This document shows, in pieces, positions 17,528 through 27,426 of a stretch of 64,000 nucleotides of DNA (position 1 is the stretch's first letter; each line of letters begins with the position of its first letter). The notes beneath the pieces were generated by a model. That model had not been told where the DNA came from. It searched no databases and saw only the letters and a program-made list of their open reading frames with translations. Source of the stretch: Azoarcus sp. DD4 (GTDB lineage Bacteria > Pseudomonadota > Gammaproteobacteria > Burkholderiales > Rhodocyclaceae); contig NZ_CP022958.1 in NCBI RefSeq assembly GCF_006496635.1, positions 4,588,001 to 4,652,000 on the forward strand, written 5' to 3'. Made by a program: the position numbers and the translations under genes.

Positions 17528-18562
17528 ATGACCCGCAAGACCTCTTTCTCCCGCCGTCTCTTCCTGTGCACCGCGACCGCGCTGGCCTTCGCCGCGCCCG
17601 TCGCACAGGCAGCCGAGCCGGTGAAGATCAAGTTCACCCTCGACTGGCGCTTCGAAGGCCCGGCCGCCCCCTTCCTGCTCGCCAAGGCCAAGAACTACTT
17701 CGCTGCCGAGGGCCTGGACGTCGAGATCGACGCCGGCAACGGCTCGGCCGGCGCCCTCACCCGGGTGGCCACCGGCGCCTACGACATGGGCTTCGCCGAC
17801 TTCAACACCCTGGTGGAATACGAGGCGAAGACGCCCGGCTCGAAGATCCAGGGCGTCTATATGGCCTACAACTCGACGCCGGCGGCGGTCTTCCTGTTGA
17901 AGAAATCCGGCGTCACCAAGCCCGCCGACCTCGCCGGCAAGACGCTGGCTGCACCGGTGTTCGATGGTGGACGCAAGGCCTGGCCGGCCTTCGCCAAGGC
18001 CAACGGCATGGCGACCGAGGCGGTGAAGTGGCAGACCGTGGAACCGGCCATCCGCGAAACCCTGCTCGCCCGCGGCGACGTCGACGGCATCACCGGCTTC
18101 TACTTCACCAGCGTGCTCAACCTCGAAGCGCGCGGCGTCAAGCCGGAGGACATCGTCGCGCTCAAGTATCCGGAGCACGGTGTCGAGTTCTACGGCAACA
18201 CCCTCATCGCCAGCCCCAAGATGCTGGCCGAGCAGCCCAAGGCCGTCGAGGGCTTCGTGCGCGCCTTCAACAAGGCGCTCAAGGAGACCATCGCCAACCC
18301 GGAGGCCGCCGTCGCCTACGTCAAGGAGCGCGACCCGCTGATCAACCTGCCGCTCGAAACCCGTCGCCTCAAGCTCGCCATCGACACCGTGGTGGTGACG
18401 CCGGAAACCCGGACCATCGGCCTGGGCGCAGTCGATGCCGCGCGCCTCAAGCGCTCGGTGGCCGAAGTCGCCACCGCCTTCGGCCTGCCGGCCACCCCGG
18501 ATGCCGCGGCGCTGTTCACCTCCGCCTTCCTGCCGCCCGCAGCCGACCGCGCCATCAAGTAA
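17528..18562 (+). CDS. ABC transporter substrate-binding protein, NMT1/THI5-like
   Basis: A 344-residue periplasmic binding protein with a twin-basic, Sec-type signal peptide (residues 1-28). The mature start IKFTLDWRFEGPAAPFLLAK is the NMT1/THI5-like pattern of the SsuA/TauA/ThiY superfamily, whose members bind pyrimidine precursors, riboflavin, sulfonates or nitrate. The DWxFEGPxAP version is closest to binders of pyrimidine-like or aromatic substrates, but the ligand is not certain. It is the first gene of a three-gene importer operon (binding protein, ATPase, permease). ATG 17528 was chosen because the signal peptide begins there. Confidence 0.85.
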   Translation: MTRKTSFSRRLFLCTATALAFAAPVAQAAEPVKIKFTLDWRFEGPAAPFLLAKAKNYFAAEGLDVEIDAGNGSAGALTRVATGAYDMGFADFNTLVEYEAKTPGSKIQGVYMAYNSTPAAVFLLKKSGVTKPADLAGKTLAAPVFDGGRKAWPAFAKANGMATEAVKWQTVEPAIRETLLARGDVDGITGFYFTSVLNLEARGVKPEDIVALKYPEHGVEFYGNTLIASPKMLAEQPKAVEGFVRAFNKALKETIANPEAAVAYVKERDPLINLPLETRRLKLAIDTVVVTPETRTIGLGAVDAARLKRSVAEVATAFGLPATPDAAALFTSAFLPPAADRAIK

Positions 18563-18609
18563 GGAGCGCGCGGCGCGGCTCCACCGACGGACCGCGCCGC
18601 CGACACACC

Positions 18610-19389
18610 ATGGATTTCGTACGTTTCGAAAATGTCAGCCTGGCCTACCAGGCCGGCAGCCCGTTTGCGATCGAGGACGTCAGCCTGTCCGTCCGCGAGA
18701 ACGAGTTCATCGCCCTGGTCGGCCCCTCCGGCTGTGGCAAATCCACCGTGATGAAGCTGGTCACCGGGCTCAAGCCGCCCACCAAGGGCTATGTGTATGT
18801 AGACGGCCGCGAGGTCGGCGACCCGCAGAAGTGCGTCGGCATGGCCTTCCAGGCCTCCAACCTGCTGCCCTGGCGCACCACGCTGCAGAACGTGATGCTG
18901 CCGATGGAGATCGTCGAGCCCTACCGCTCGACGCTGCGGGCAAAGCGCGCCGAGTACGAGGAGCAAGCACGCGCGCTGCTGAAGCGCGTCGGGCTGGCCG
19001 GCTTCGAGGACAAGTTCCCTTGGGAACTGTCCGGCGGCATGCAGCAGCGCGCCTCGATCTGCCGCGCGCTGATCCACAAGCCGCGCCTCTTGATGCTGGA
19101 CGAGCCCTTCGGCGCGCTCGATGCCTTCACCCGCGAGGAGCTGTGGTGCATGGTGCGCGACCTGTGGCAGGAGGAGCCCTTCACCGTGGTGCTGGTGACC
19201 CACGACCTGCGCGAGGCAGTGTTCCTCGCCGACACGGTGTACGTGATGAGCAAGCGCCCCGGCCGCATCCTGGTCAAGCGCGAGATCGACCTGCCGCGCC
19301 CGCGCGAACTCGACGTGACCTACACCGAGCCCTTCGCCGCCTATGTGCATGAATTGCGCGAGCACATCGGCCATGTGCGCGCGTCCTGA
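18610..19389 (+). CDS. ABC transporter ATP-binding protein (SsuB/TauB type)
   Basis: A 259-residue ATPase with a Walker A motif (GPSGCGKST, residues 38-46), a Q-loop (GMAFQASNLLPWR), the ABC signature LSGGMQQR, Walker B (LLMLDEPFGALD) and an H-loop (VTHDLREAV). The sequence is typical of the nitrate/sulfonate/taurine importer family. It lies 47 bases after the binding-protein gene and 15 before the permease, forming one importer. Confidence 0.93.
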   Translation: MDFVRFENVSLAYQAGSPFAIEDVSLSVRENEFIALVGPSGCGKSTVMKLVTGLKPPTKGYVYVDGREVGDPQKCVGMAFQASNLLPWRTTLQNVMLPMEIVEPYRSTLRAKRAEYEEQARALLKRVGLAGFEDKFPWELSGGMQQRASICRALIHKPRLLMLDEPFGALDAFTREELWCMVRDLWQEEPFTVVLVTHDLREAVFLADTVYVMSKRPGRILVKREIDLPRPRELDVTYTEPFAAYVHELREHIGHVRAS

Positions 19390-19404
19390 TCCGGAGAACA
19401 CCCG

Positions 19405-20178
19405 ATGCTGTCGCAGAAAACCCTGATCCGGCTCGCGCCCTGGCTGGTCATCCTCTTCCTCGGCCTGCTGTGGGAAGCGGTCGTGGTCGGCTTCAAGGTG
19501 CCGGAATTCCTCTTTCCCTCGTTGAGCGCGGTGTGGACCTCCACGCTCACGCACTGGGATCCGATCATGATGCACGCCACCCAGACCTTCCTCACCACGA
19601 TGGCCGGCTTCGGCCTCGCGGTGGTGTTCGGCCTGGCGCTGGGCGCCGCGGTCGGCTCCTCGCCGGTGATCTACAAGGCGCTCTACCCGCTGCTGGTGGG
19701 CTTCAACTCCATTCCCAAGGTCGCCTTCGTGCCGGTGCTGGTGGTGTGGTTCGGCATCGGCACCATCCCGGCCATCCTCACCGCCTTCCTCATCTCCTTC
19801 TTCCCGGTGGTGGTCAACGTCGCCACCGGCCTGGCGACGCTGGAGCCGGAGCTGGAAGACGTGCTGCGCTCGCTCGGCGCGTCACGGCTGGACATCCTGA
19901 AGAAGGTCGGCCTGCCGCGCGCGATGCCCTACTTCTTCGCCTCGCTCAAGGTGGCGATCACGCTCGCCTTCGTCGGCTCGGTGATCTCGGAAACGGTGGC
20001 CTCCAACCTCGGCATCGGCTATCTGATGATGGCGGCGAGTTCGTCGATGGACATGGCGCTGGTGTTCGCCGGGCTGATCGTGATCGGCGTGATGGGCGTG
20101 GTGATGTACGAGCTTTTCGCCCTGGTCGAGCGCAAGCTCACCGGTTGGGCGCACCGCAATCCGAACGGGGCGATGTAG
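19405..20178 (+). CDS. ABC transporter permease (SsuC/TauC type)
   Basis: A 257-residue inner-membrane protein with about six transmembrane segments. The cytoplasmic EAA loop appears as EDVLRSLGASRLDILKKVGLP, which couples it to the ATPase. It ends in an arginine/lysine-rich tail (VERKLTGWAHRNP). CCGGAGAACACCC upstream of the ATG is a good ribosome site. It is the last gene of the importer operon and is followed by a repeat-rich gap. Confidence 0.92.
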   Translation: MLSQKTLIRLAPWLVILFLGLLWEAVVVGFKVPEFLFPSLSAVWTSTLTHWDPIMMHATQTFLTTMAGFGLAVVFGLALGAAVGSSPVIYKALYPLLVGFNSIPKVAFVPVLVVWFGIGTIPAILTAFLISFFPVVVNVATGLATLEPELEDVLRSLGASRLDILKKVGLPRAMPYFFASLKVAITLAFVGSVISETVASNLGIGYLMMAASSSMDMALVFAGLIVIGVMGVVMYELFALVERKLTGWAHRNPNGAM

Positions 20179-20190
20179 GCGGGAGGGGTA

Positions 20191-20435
20191 AGCGACCACG
20201 CCCGGTCTGAGTCTGTTTTCCCCCTCCCCTTCAAGGGGGTGAGGACGGGGTTTCGGCGAGCGTTGCTCGCCGCCGGCCGAACGACAGTGCCTCTTGGCAC
20301 TGGCTACCGGGTTGGGGTGGGAATGGGGTTCCGCCTCCATGCGAGCGCCCACCCCATCCCCCTCCTAAGCTCCCCCTTGAAGGGGGAGGAACCAGACCCC
20401 CCAGGCTCCGCGCCCCCTTCAAGGGAGAGGCACTG
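20191..20435. repeat. Mosaic of palindromic repeats
   Basis: The gap between the permease and the HxlR gene contains several short palindromes. AGCGACCACGCCC (20191-20203) and CCCCTTCAAGGGGGTGAGG (20226-20244) both recur at 42883-42951. GGCGAGC-GTT-GCTCGCC (20255-20271) and CAGTGCC-TCTT-GGCACTG (20285-20302) are hairpins. CCCCCTTGAAGGGGGAGGAA plus CC (20372-20393) is the exact reverse complement of 42875-42896. A degenerate copy follows at 20411-20428. Their dispersed, rearranged occurrence points to a repeat family rather than simple terminators. Confidence 0.65.
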
Positions 20436-20470
20436 GAACCACGCCTTCTCGCGGGGGAGCCGCACTCCCC

Positions 20471-20881
20471 CTACGCCGCCTCGCTCACCGAGTCATAGCG
20501 GCTCTGCGCCGCCAGCACCTCCCGGATGTGGCTGTGCGCCCAGTCCGCCAGCGGTTCGAAGGCCTCCGCCAGCGTGCGCCCGAGTTCGGTCAGCGAGTAC
20601 TCGACGGTCACCGGTACCGTCGCGAACACGCGGCGGTCGACCAGGCCGTCGCGCTCCAGCCGGCGCAGGGTCTGGCTCAGCGCCTTCTGCGACACGCCCT
20701 CGATCTCGCGCCGCAACTGGTTGAAGCGCAGCGGACCGGTCTTGAGCAGCTTGACGATCAACAACGCCCATTTGTCCGCCAAGCGGTTCAGCACCATGCG
20801 GGCCGGACAGTCCTTGGCGTAAACATCGAAGCCGCCGTCCTCGTCGGCCAGCGGGTCCAGCACAGCGTCTGCGGTTTTCAC
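20471..20881 (-). CDS. HxlR-family winged-helix transcriptional regulator
   Basis: A 136-residue regulator. The core has the HxlR signature: a cysteine in KDCPARMVLNRLADKWALLIV, then GPLRFNQLRREIEGVSQKALSQTLRRLERDGLV as the winged helix. I chose GTG 20881, with GGAG seven bases upstream, because it gives normal family length; an ATG-type frame to 20983 adds residues of low quality. HxlR proteins often sense electrophiles or quinones through the cysteine. It is divergent from a flavodoxin-like gene at 20995 and probably controls it. Confidence 0.88.
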   Translation of the reverse strand: MKTADAVLDPLADEDGGFDVYAKDCPARMVLNRLADKWALLIVKLLKTGPLRFNQLRREIEGVSQKALSQTLRRLERDGLVDRRVFATVPVTVEYSLTELGRTLAEAFEPLADWAHSHIREVLAAQSRYDSVSEAA

Positions 20882-20892
20882 GGTATCTCCAG

Positions 20893-20955
20893 GGTAACCA
20901 GATGACTTCAAGGTACCTTCTTGTGGTGCAGGTTTCAAAAATATACCTTGTACCG
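20893..20955. promoter_or_regulatory. Candidate HxlR operator cluster
   Basis: The 113-base divergent gap contains GGTAACC (20893-20899), the 10-base palindrome AAGGTACCTT (20910-20919) and TACCTTGTACC (20944-20954). Repeated GGTA/TACC half-sites in such a short stretch are consistent with binding by the adjacent regulator. This is inferred from pattern alone. Confidence 0.4.
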
Positions 20956-20994
20956 CGAAATGACCAGCACCCCTCATCCTCAAGGAGTCTCGAA

Positions 20995-21545
20995 ATGACC
21001 CAATCCGTCGTTGTGTATTTCTCGGGTTACGGCCACACCAAGCGCGTCGCCGAATGCGTGGCCGAAGGCGCGCGTGCCCAGCTGATCGCGGTCGACGCCG
21101 AAGGCAGCATCCCGGAAGCCGCGTGGGACACGCTGGACGCCGCCGACGCCATCCTGTTCGGCGCGCCGACCTACATGGGCACCGTGCCCTGGCAGTTCAA
21201 GAAGTTCGCCGACGCCACCTCGAAGAAGTGGTTCACCCGCGCCTGGCAGGACAAGGTCTTCGGCGGCTTCACCAACAGCGCCAGCCTCAACGGCGACAAG
21301 CAGGTCACGCTGATCACGCTGCAGACGCTCGCCTCGCAACATGGCGGCATCTGGGTGAGCCTCGGCCAGCCGCCGTCCAACAGCAAGGCGGCGAGCCGCA
21401 ACGACGCCAACAACCTCGGCGGCTCGGTCGGCGTGCTGGTGCAGAGCCCGTCGGACGCGAGCGCGGACGAGATCTCCGTCGGCGACCTCGAAACCGCCCG
21501 CCTCTATGGCGTGCGCGTCAGCGAGATCGCGCGCCGGCTGCGCGG

Positions 21546-21549
<4 letters not shown>
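20995..21549 (+). CDS. Flavodoxin-like NAD(P)H:quinone oxidoreductase family protein (WrbA-like)
   Basis: A 184-residue flavoprotein. The FMN phosphate loop is at the N-terminus (YFSGYGHTKRVAE, residues 8-20). A second FMN contact is FGAPTYMGTVPWQFKKFAD, and GGFTNSASLNGDKQVTL corresponds to the third. The family includes WrbA and related flavodoxins that reduce quinones by two electrons. It is probably repressed by the divergent HxlR protein and induced by quinone or electrophile stress. Its stop codon overlaps the convergent cobQ stop by four bases. A longer frame from 20902 lacks a ribosome site. Confidence 0.86.
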
Positions 21550-23024
<1,475 letters not shown>

Positions 23025-23138
23025 CGCGTAAAATCCGTCGCCTTGTTCGAAGCCGGCGATTATCGCCCAGACTGCGCCGCAGTCCGCCATCCTCCGGCAC
23101 GCGATCCGCCCACCCGACCTGCCTGCCCGATTCTGCCG

Positions 23139-24071
23139 ATGTCCGTGTTCACCCTGCTCGTCCTCAAGCTCGCCGCCGGCATCGCCTGTGATCGCCTGTT
23201 CGGCGAGGTGCCGCGCTTCCACCCGCTGGTGGGCTTCGGCCGCTGGGCGAAGGCGGTCGAGCGCGGCGTGCGGCGCATCGGCGACTCACGCGCAGCGGGC
23301 GCGCTCGCCTGGCTGCTGGCGGTAGGGCCGTGGCTGGCGCTGGCGTGGCTGCTGCGCGCGGCACACCCGCAGGCGCACTGGGTGGTCGACGTCGCCCTGC
23401 TCTACTTCACCCTGGGCGCGCGCAGCCTCGCCGAACATGGCGAGGCGGTCGCCGCGCCGCTGGCCGCCGGCGATCTCGGTGCCGCACGCACCCGCGTCGG
23501 CTGGATCGTGAGCCGCGACACAACCGCGCTCGACGCCACCGGTGTTGCCCGAGCCGGCACCGAGTCGGTGCTGGAGAACGGCAACGACGCGGTGTTCGGC
23601 ACCCTGTTCTGGTTCCTCGTCGGCGGCGGTGCCGGTGCCCTGCTGTTCCGCCTCGCCAATACCCTGGACGCAATGTGGGGCTACCGCACGCCGCGCTACC
23701 TCGCCTTCGGCTGGGCCGCCGCACGCATCGACGACGTCCTCAACGCCCTCCCGGCCCGGCTCACCGCGCTCACCTACGCGCTGCTCGGCCGCACCCGTTG
23801 CGCACTGAACTGCTGGCGGCAACAGGCGCCGGCCTGGGACAGCCCCAACGCCGGCCCGGTGATGGCCGCCGGTGCCGGCGCGCTCGGCGTGGCGCTGGGC
23901 GGCGCTGCGATCTACCACGGCAAGGAAGAAATCCGCCCGCCGCTGGGCGAGGGTGCCGCGCCCGACGCCGGCGCCATCCGCGCCGCGATCGCGCTGGTCC
24001 AGCGCGGCATGCTGCTGTGGCTGGCGCTGGCCGCACTGGCCGCCGTGGCGCTGGAGCAGTTCGGTGCTTGA
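23139..24071 (+). CDS. cobD: Adenosylcobinamide-phosphate synthase CobD/CbiB
   Basis: A 310-residue polytopic membrane protein that attaches aminopropanol phosphate to adenosylcobyric acid. Hallmarks are DRLFGEVPRFHPLVGFGR near the N-terminus, VSRDTTALDATGVARAGTESVLENGNDAVFGTLFW in the middle and the MWGYRTPRYLAFGWAAARIDD segment. It is the first gene of a cobD-cobC-btuF-like operon, and its stop is overlapped by the cobC GTG start. A TAAAAT at 23028-23033 could be the -10 element. Confidence 0.94.
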   Translation: MSVFTLLVLKLAAGIACDRLFGEVPRFHPLVGFGRWAKAVERGVRRIGDSRAAGALAWLLAVGPWLALAWLLRAAHPQAHWVVDVALLYFTLGARSLAEHGEAVAAPLAAGDLGAARTRVGWIVSRDTTALDATGVARAGTESVLENGNDAVFGTLFWFLVGGGAGALLFRLANTLDAMWGYRTPRYLAFGWAAARIDDVLNALPARLTALTYALLGRTRCALNCWRQQAPAWDSPNAGPVMAAGAGALGVALGGAAIYHGKEEIRPPLGEGAAPDAGAIRAAIALVQRGMLLWLALAALAAVALEQFGA

Positions 24072-25056
24072 GCACGGCGGGCGCCTGCGCCGGGCGGCGG
24101 CGCAGTTCGACATCCCGCTGGCCGACTGGCTCGACCTGTCGACCGGCATCAATCCCTGGCCCTACCCGGTGCCGCCGGTCCCGGTTGGTGCCTGGCACCG
24201 CTTGCCGGAAGAGGACGACGGCCTCGAGGCTGCCGCCGCGCGCTACTACGGCACCGACCAGTTGCTCCCGGTAGCAGGTTCGCAGCCAGCCATCCAGGCG
24301 CTCCCGGCCTTGATCCCGGGTGAGCGGGTCTGCCTGCTCGACCCTACTTACGCCGAACATCCGCAGGCCTGGCGCGGCCGCCAGCTGCGCTGCCACACCG
24401 CCGACGAGATCGACAGCGCGCTCGACGACACCGACGTGCTCGTTCTGGTCCATCCCAACAACCCGAGCGGCACGCTGTTCGACGCCGCGCAACTGCACGC
24501 CTGGCACGCACGCCTTGCTGCGCGCGGCGGCTGGCTGGTGGTGGACGAAGCCTTCATCGACAGCGCGCCCGCCGCCAGCCTGACCACGCTGGCAGGCGCG
24601 CCCGGTCTGGTGGTGCTGCGCTCGATCGGCAAGTTTTTCGGCCTCGCGGGTGCGCGGATCGGCTTCGTCCTTGCGCCGCGACCGCTGCGCGAGGCGCTCG
24701 CCGAACGCCTGGGCCCCTGGACGCTGAGCGGCCCCGCCCGCCATGCCGGCCGTGCGGCGCTGGCGGACCATGCCTGGCAGGCCCGCATGCGGGTGCAGCT
24801 CGCCGCCGCCGGCGACCGCCTGCAGCGCCTGCTCGAACACCACGGTTTCGGCGAGTGCCGCGGCCCGGCGCTGTTCAAATGGGTGCAGCATCCGCGCGCG
24901 GCCGAACTGCACCTGGCACTCGCTGCCTGCGGCATCCTCGTCCGCCTGTTCGACTCGCCGGCCAGCCTGCGCTTCGGCCTGCCGGCCACCGAAGCGGACT
25001 GGCAGCGTCTCGCCACCGCCCTGCACGAAATACGTCCGCTGATCGAACACCGATGA
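24064..25056 (+). CDS. cobC: Threonine-phosphate decarboxylase CobC/CobD-type aminotransferase
   Basis: A 330-residue PLP enzyme that makes the aminopropanol phosphate used by the preceding CobD. It begins LEHGGRLRRAAAQFDIPLADWLDLSTGINPWPYP, the family N-terminus. It has HPNNPSG and the PLP-binding lysine K190 in SIGKFFGLAGARIGF. GTG 24064 was chosen because it leaves the family-typical first residues and overlaps cobD by eight bases, implying coupling. Naming differs by tradition: cobC in Pseudomonas-type nomenclature, cobD in Salmonella. Confidence 0.92.
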   Translation: MLEHGGRLRRAAAQFDIPLADWLDLSTGINPWPYPVPPVPVGAWHRLPEEDDGLEAAAARYYGTDQLLPVAGSQPAIQALPALIPGERVCLLDPTYAEHPQAWRGRQLRCHTADEIDSALDDTDVLVLVHPNNPSGTLFDAAQLHAWHARLAARGGWLVVDEAFIDSAPAASLTTLAGAPGLVVLRSIGKFFGLAGARIGFVLAPRPLREALAERLGPWTLSGPARHAGRAALADHAWQARMRVQLAAAGDRLQRLLEHHGFGECRGPALFKWVQHPRAAELHLALAACGILVRLFDSPASLRFGLPATEADWQRLATALHEIRPLIEHR

Positions 25057-25994
25057 CCCCACCGCCTCGCCCCGACCTCCTTCGCCGCAGCAGCGCCGCA
25101 CTCGCCGTCCTTGCCACGCTCGGTGCCCTGCTCCCTGCATCGCCGGCGCGAGCCGAGATCCGCATCACCGACGACACCGGCCGCAGCGTCGTGCTGGCGC
25201 GACCGGCGCAGCGCATCGTCAGCCTCGCTCCCCACCTGACCGAGCTGCTGTTCGCCGCCGGCGCCGGCAAGCAGGTGGTCGGCGTGGTCAGCTACAGCGA
25301 TTTCCCCGAGGCGGCGAAGGCGCTGCCCAAGGTCGGCGGCTACACCAGCGTGGATCTCGAAGCCGTGGCAGCACTCAAACCCGACCTCGTGATTGCCTGG
25401 AAAAGCGGCAACCGCAATGCCCATCTCGACCGTCTCACTGCACTCGGCATCCCGGTGTACGTGAACGAGCCGCGCCACCTCGACGATGTCGCCCACAGCC
25501 TGCGCGCGCTCGGTCAGCTGGCCGGCACCGCCCCCGCTGCAGAAGAAGCAGCCAGCCATTTCGCCCAGCGCCGCGACGACTTGCGCAGGCGCTATGCGGA
25601 GCGCCCCAGGGTGCGGATGTTCTACCAGATCTGGAATCAGCCGCTGATGACCATCAACGGCACACACCTGATTTCGGACGTCATCCGGCTGTGCGGCGGC
25701 GACAACGTCTTCGCCGGTCTGCCCCAGCTTGCGCCCCATGTCGGCGTGGAGGCCGTGCTGGCCGCCAATCCGGAGGTGATCGTCGCCAGCGGCATGGGCG
25801 AATCACGGCCGGAATGGCTGGACCAGTGGAAGCGCTGGCCGGCACTTGCCGCCAACGCGGCCGGCAACCTGTTCTTCATTCCGCCCGAAATCGTCCAGCG
25901 TCACACGCCGCGCATCCTCGATGGCGCCCAGCGCCTTTGCGAACAACTGGAGGAAGCGCGCGCCAGGCGCGGTGCAACGGACACACCGCGCTGA
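25053..25994 (+). CDS. Periplasmic cobalamin/cobinamide-binding protein (BtuF-like)
   Basis: A 313-residue ABC-type binding protein with a signal peptide (cleavage near SPARAEI). The mature part has the class III binding-protein pattern RIVSLAPHLTELLFAAGAGKQVVGV, YTSVDLEAVAALKPDLVIAW and GGDNVFAGLPQLAPHVGVEAVLAANPEVIV. This is shared by BtuF and other metal-chelate binders. Location in a cob operon (ATGA overlap with cobC) favours corrinoid as ligand. No BtuC or BtuD gene follows, so its permease and ATPase must be encoded elsewhere. Confidence 0.88.
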   Translation: MTPPPRPDLLRRSSAALAVLATLGALLPASPARAEIRITDDTGRSVVLARPAQRIVSLAPHLTELLFAAGAGKQVVGVVSYSDFPEAAKALPKVGGYTSVDLEAVAALKPDLVIAWKSGNRNAHLDRLTALGIPVYVNEPRHLDDVAHSLRALGQLAGTAPAAEEAASHFAQRRDDLRRRYAERPRVRMFYQIWNQPLMTINGTHLISDVIRLCGGDNVFAGLPQLAPHVGVEAVLAANPEVIVASGMGESRPEWLDQWKRWPALAANAAGNLFFIPPEIVQRHTPRILDGAQRLCEQLEEARARRGATDTPR

Positions 25995-26012
25995 ACACCG
26001 TCTCCAGGGCGA

Positions 26013-27155
26013 TCAGACCCCGTCCTGGCGGCTCTGCTGCGAACGCCAGGCCTTGCGTACCTCCAACCACCAGGCGCGATCGAACACCCAGGCGAGACTG
26101 GGCAACAGCGGCGCAAAGTAGTGGCGTGCCGCCGACGGCCGGTCGGCCACCGCCGCCCGCAGCGGCACCCGCAAGGCACGCAGGCGTTCCTTCAGCGACG
26201 GGTGGAAGGGCAGCATCTCGGGGGCCTCCTCGGCAAAAGCCGCGATATCGAGCGCCGCCAGCGAGAGGCGGGAAAAGCCGGTCTCGACGCCGAGCCCCAT
26301 CTCGCGGAAAGGACGGATGGACGGCCGGGCCTGCGCCGAGCTCTGAGCCATCACCTTGGGCCAGTAATCCTGGCGCAGGAAGCGCTCCTTGAGACTGAGC
26401 TCGACCAGGGTTTCGCCGAGCAGTCCGGCACCCACCAGCCGAGCCGCGATGTGGTCGGCCTCGAACTCTTCGATGCGGGTCAGCCGCAGCATGTCGCGGT
26501 AGAAAGGGCGCAGGCGCTGGTCCAGCCAGCCCCCGATGGAGGGAAAGGCCTCGCACCCCCGATCCAGCACCCGCATCCACCAGGCGCGCAAATGCGCTCC
26601 CACGGCACCGACGCCGTGACGCTGCAGCGCGAGGTGGGCGAATTCATGGGCCAGCACCGCAGCCAGCTGGCTGCGCGACACGCTGTGCACCAGCGGCAGC
26701 CCTATCATCAGATGGGTTTCGATCGGCCCGACCCAACCCCAGCGCGGCCGTTGCATCACCATCGCGTTCATGTCGCCGGTGACCCAGACGCGGTCGATAC
26801 GGGCGGCGCCGATGCGGCGGGCCAGGTCATCGACCAGCTGGTAGAAGGCGTCGGCCGCCAGACGCGGCACCCGCACCCCCGCCGGAGACGGCGACAGCCC
26901 GAACAGAAACACCATGCGTCCGCTCGAGATGCCACAGATGACAGCGAGCAGACTCCAGCCGCCAGCGGTGAGCGGCAAGCCTTCGTTGAGCGCTTCCCAA
27001 CTGCGCGAGAAGGCCAGCACCATGATGGCGAAGGCCAGCACGGCGAGCGAGGCAACCGTGCCGATTCCGACGAGCGCCACCCCGGCCAGGCGCCATGCAA
27101 GGCGCGGCCGCAATGCGAACATGCGGACAATGACGGGGGTGCGGGATTCCTTCAT
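26013..27155 (-). CDS. M48-family membrane metallopeptidase
   Basis: A 380-residue protein with two N-terminal transmembrane segments (about residues 15-80), like HtpX and related M48 enzymes. The zinc-binding HEFAH motif lies in LAAVLAHEFAHLALQRHG, and the third ligand is in IEEFEADHIAARLVG. The C-terminal part (FHPSLKERLRALRV) matches the substrate-closing region of the family. ATG 27155 has GGAG nine bases upstream; ATGs at 27161 and 27179 are alternatives. The likely role is membrane-protein quality control, but no specific substrate is indicated. Confidence 0.87.
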   Translation of the reverse strand: MKESRTPVIVRMFALRPRLAWRLAGVALVGIGTVASLAVLAFAIMVLAFSRSWEALNEGLPLTAGGWSLLAVICGISSGRMVFLFGLSPSPAGVRVPRLAADAFYQLVDDLARRIGAARIDRVWVTGDMNAMVMQRPRWGWVGPIETHLMIGLPLVHSVSRSQLAAVLAHEFAHLALQRHGVGAVGAHLRAWWMRVLDRGCEAFPSIGGWLDQRLRPFYRDMLRLTRIEEFEADHIAARLVGAGLLGETLVELSLKERFLRQDYWPKVMAQSSAQARPSIRPFREMGLGVETGFSRLSLAALDIAAFAEEAPEMLPFHPSLKERLRALRVPLRAAVADRPSAARHYFAPLLPSLAWVFDRAWWLEVRKAWRSQQSRQDGV

Positions 27156-27426
27156 GGGCATCGGCTCCACGGCAGCCATGAACCGCCGGGGACTATAGCG
27201 CGCCAACGTGACGGACGGTATTGTCCGAAAGCAATAAACCCTGTCCAAAGCGTGGCTATGAGGCTTTGTCTCGCTTTCTCGGCAGGAACCGTCTATAGTC
27301 CGCGCTTCGCCGCGCGCCTGGCCAATCGGCCGCGGCTTCCGCAACGACCCTTCCGGTCCACTTCCCGCGCGCCTCGATTGGTGTCTCTCGGCTACGAGCG
27401 ACAGGCCGTCGCCAGAGCATAGCTTC

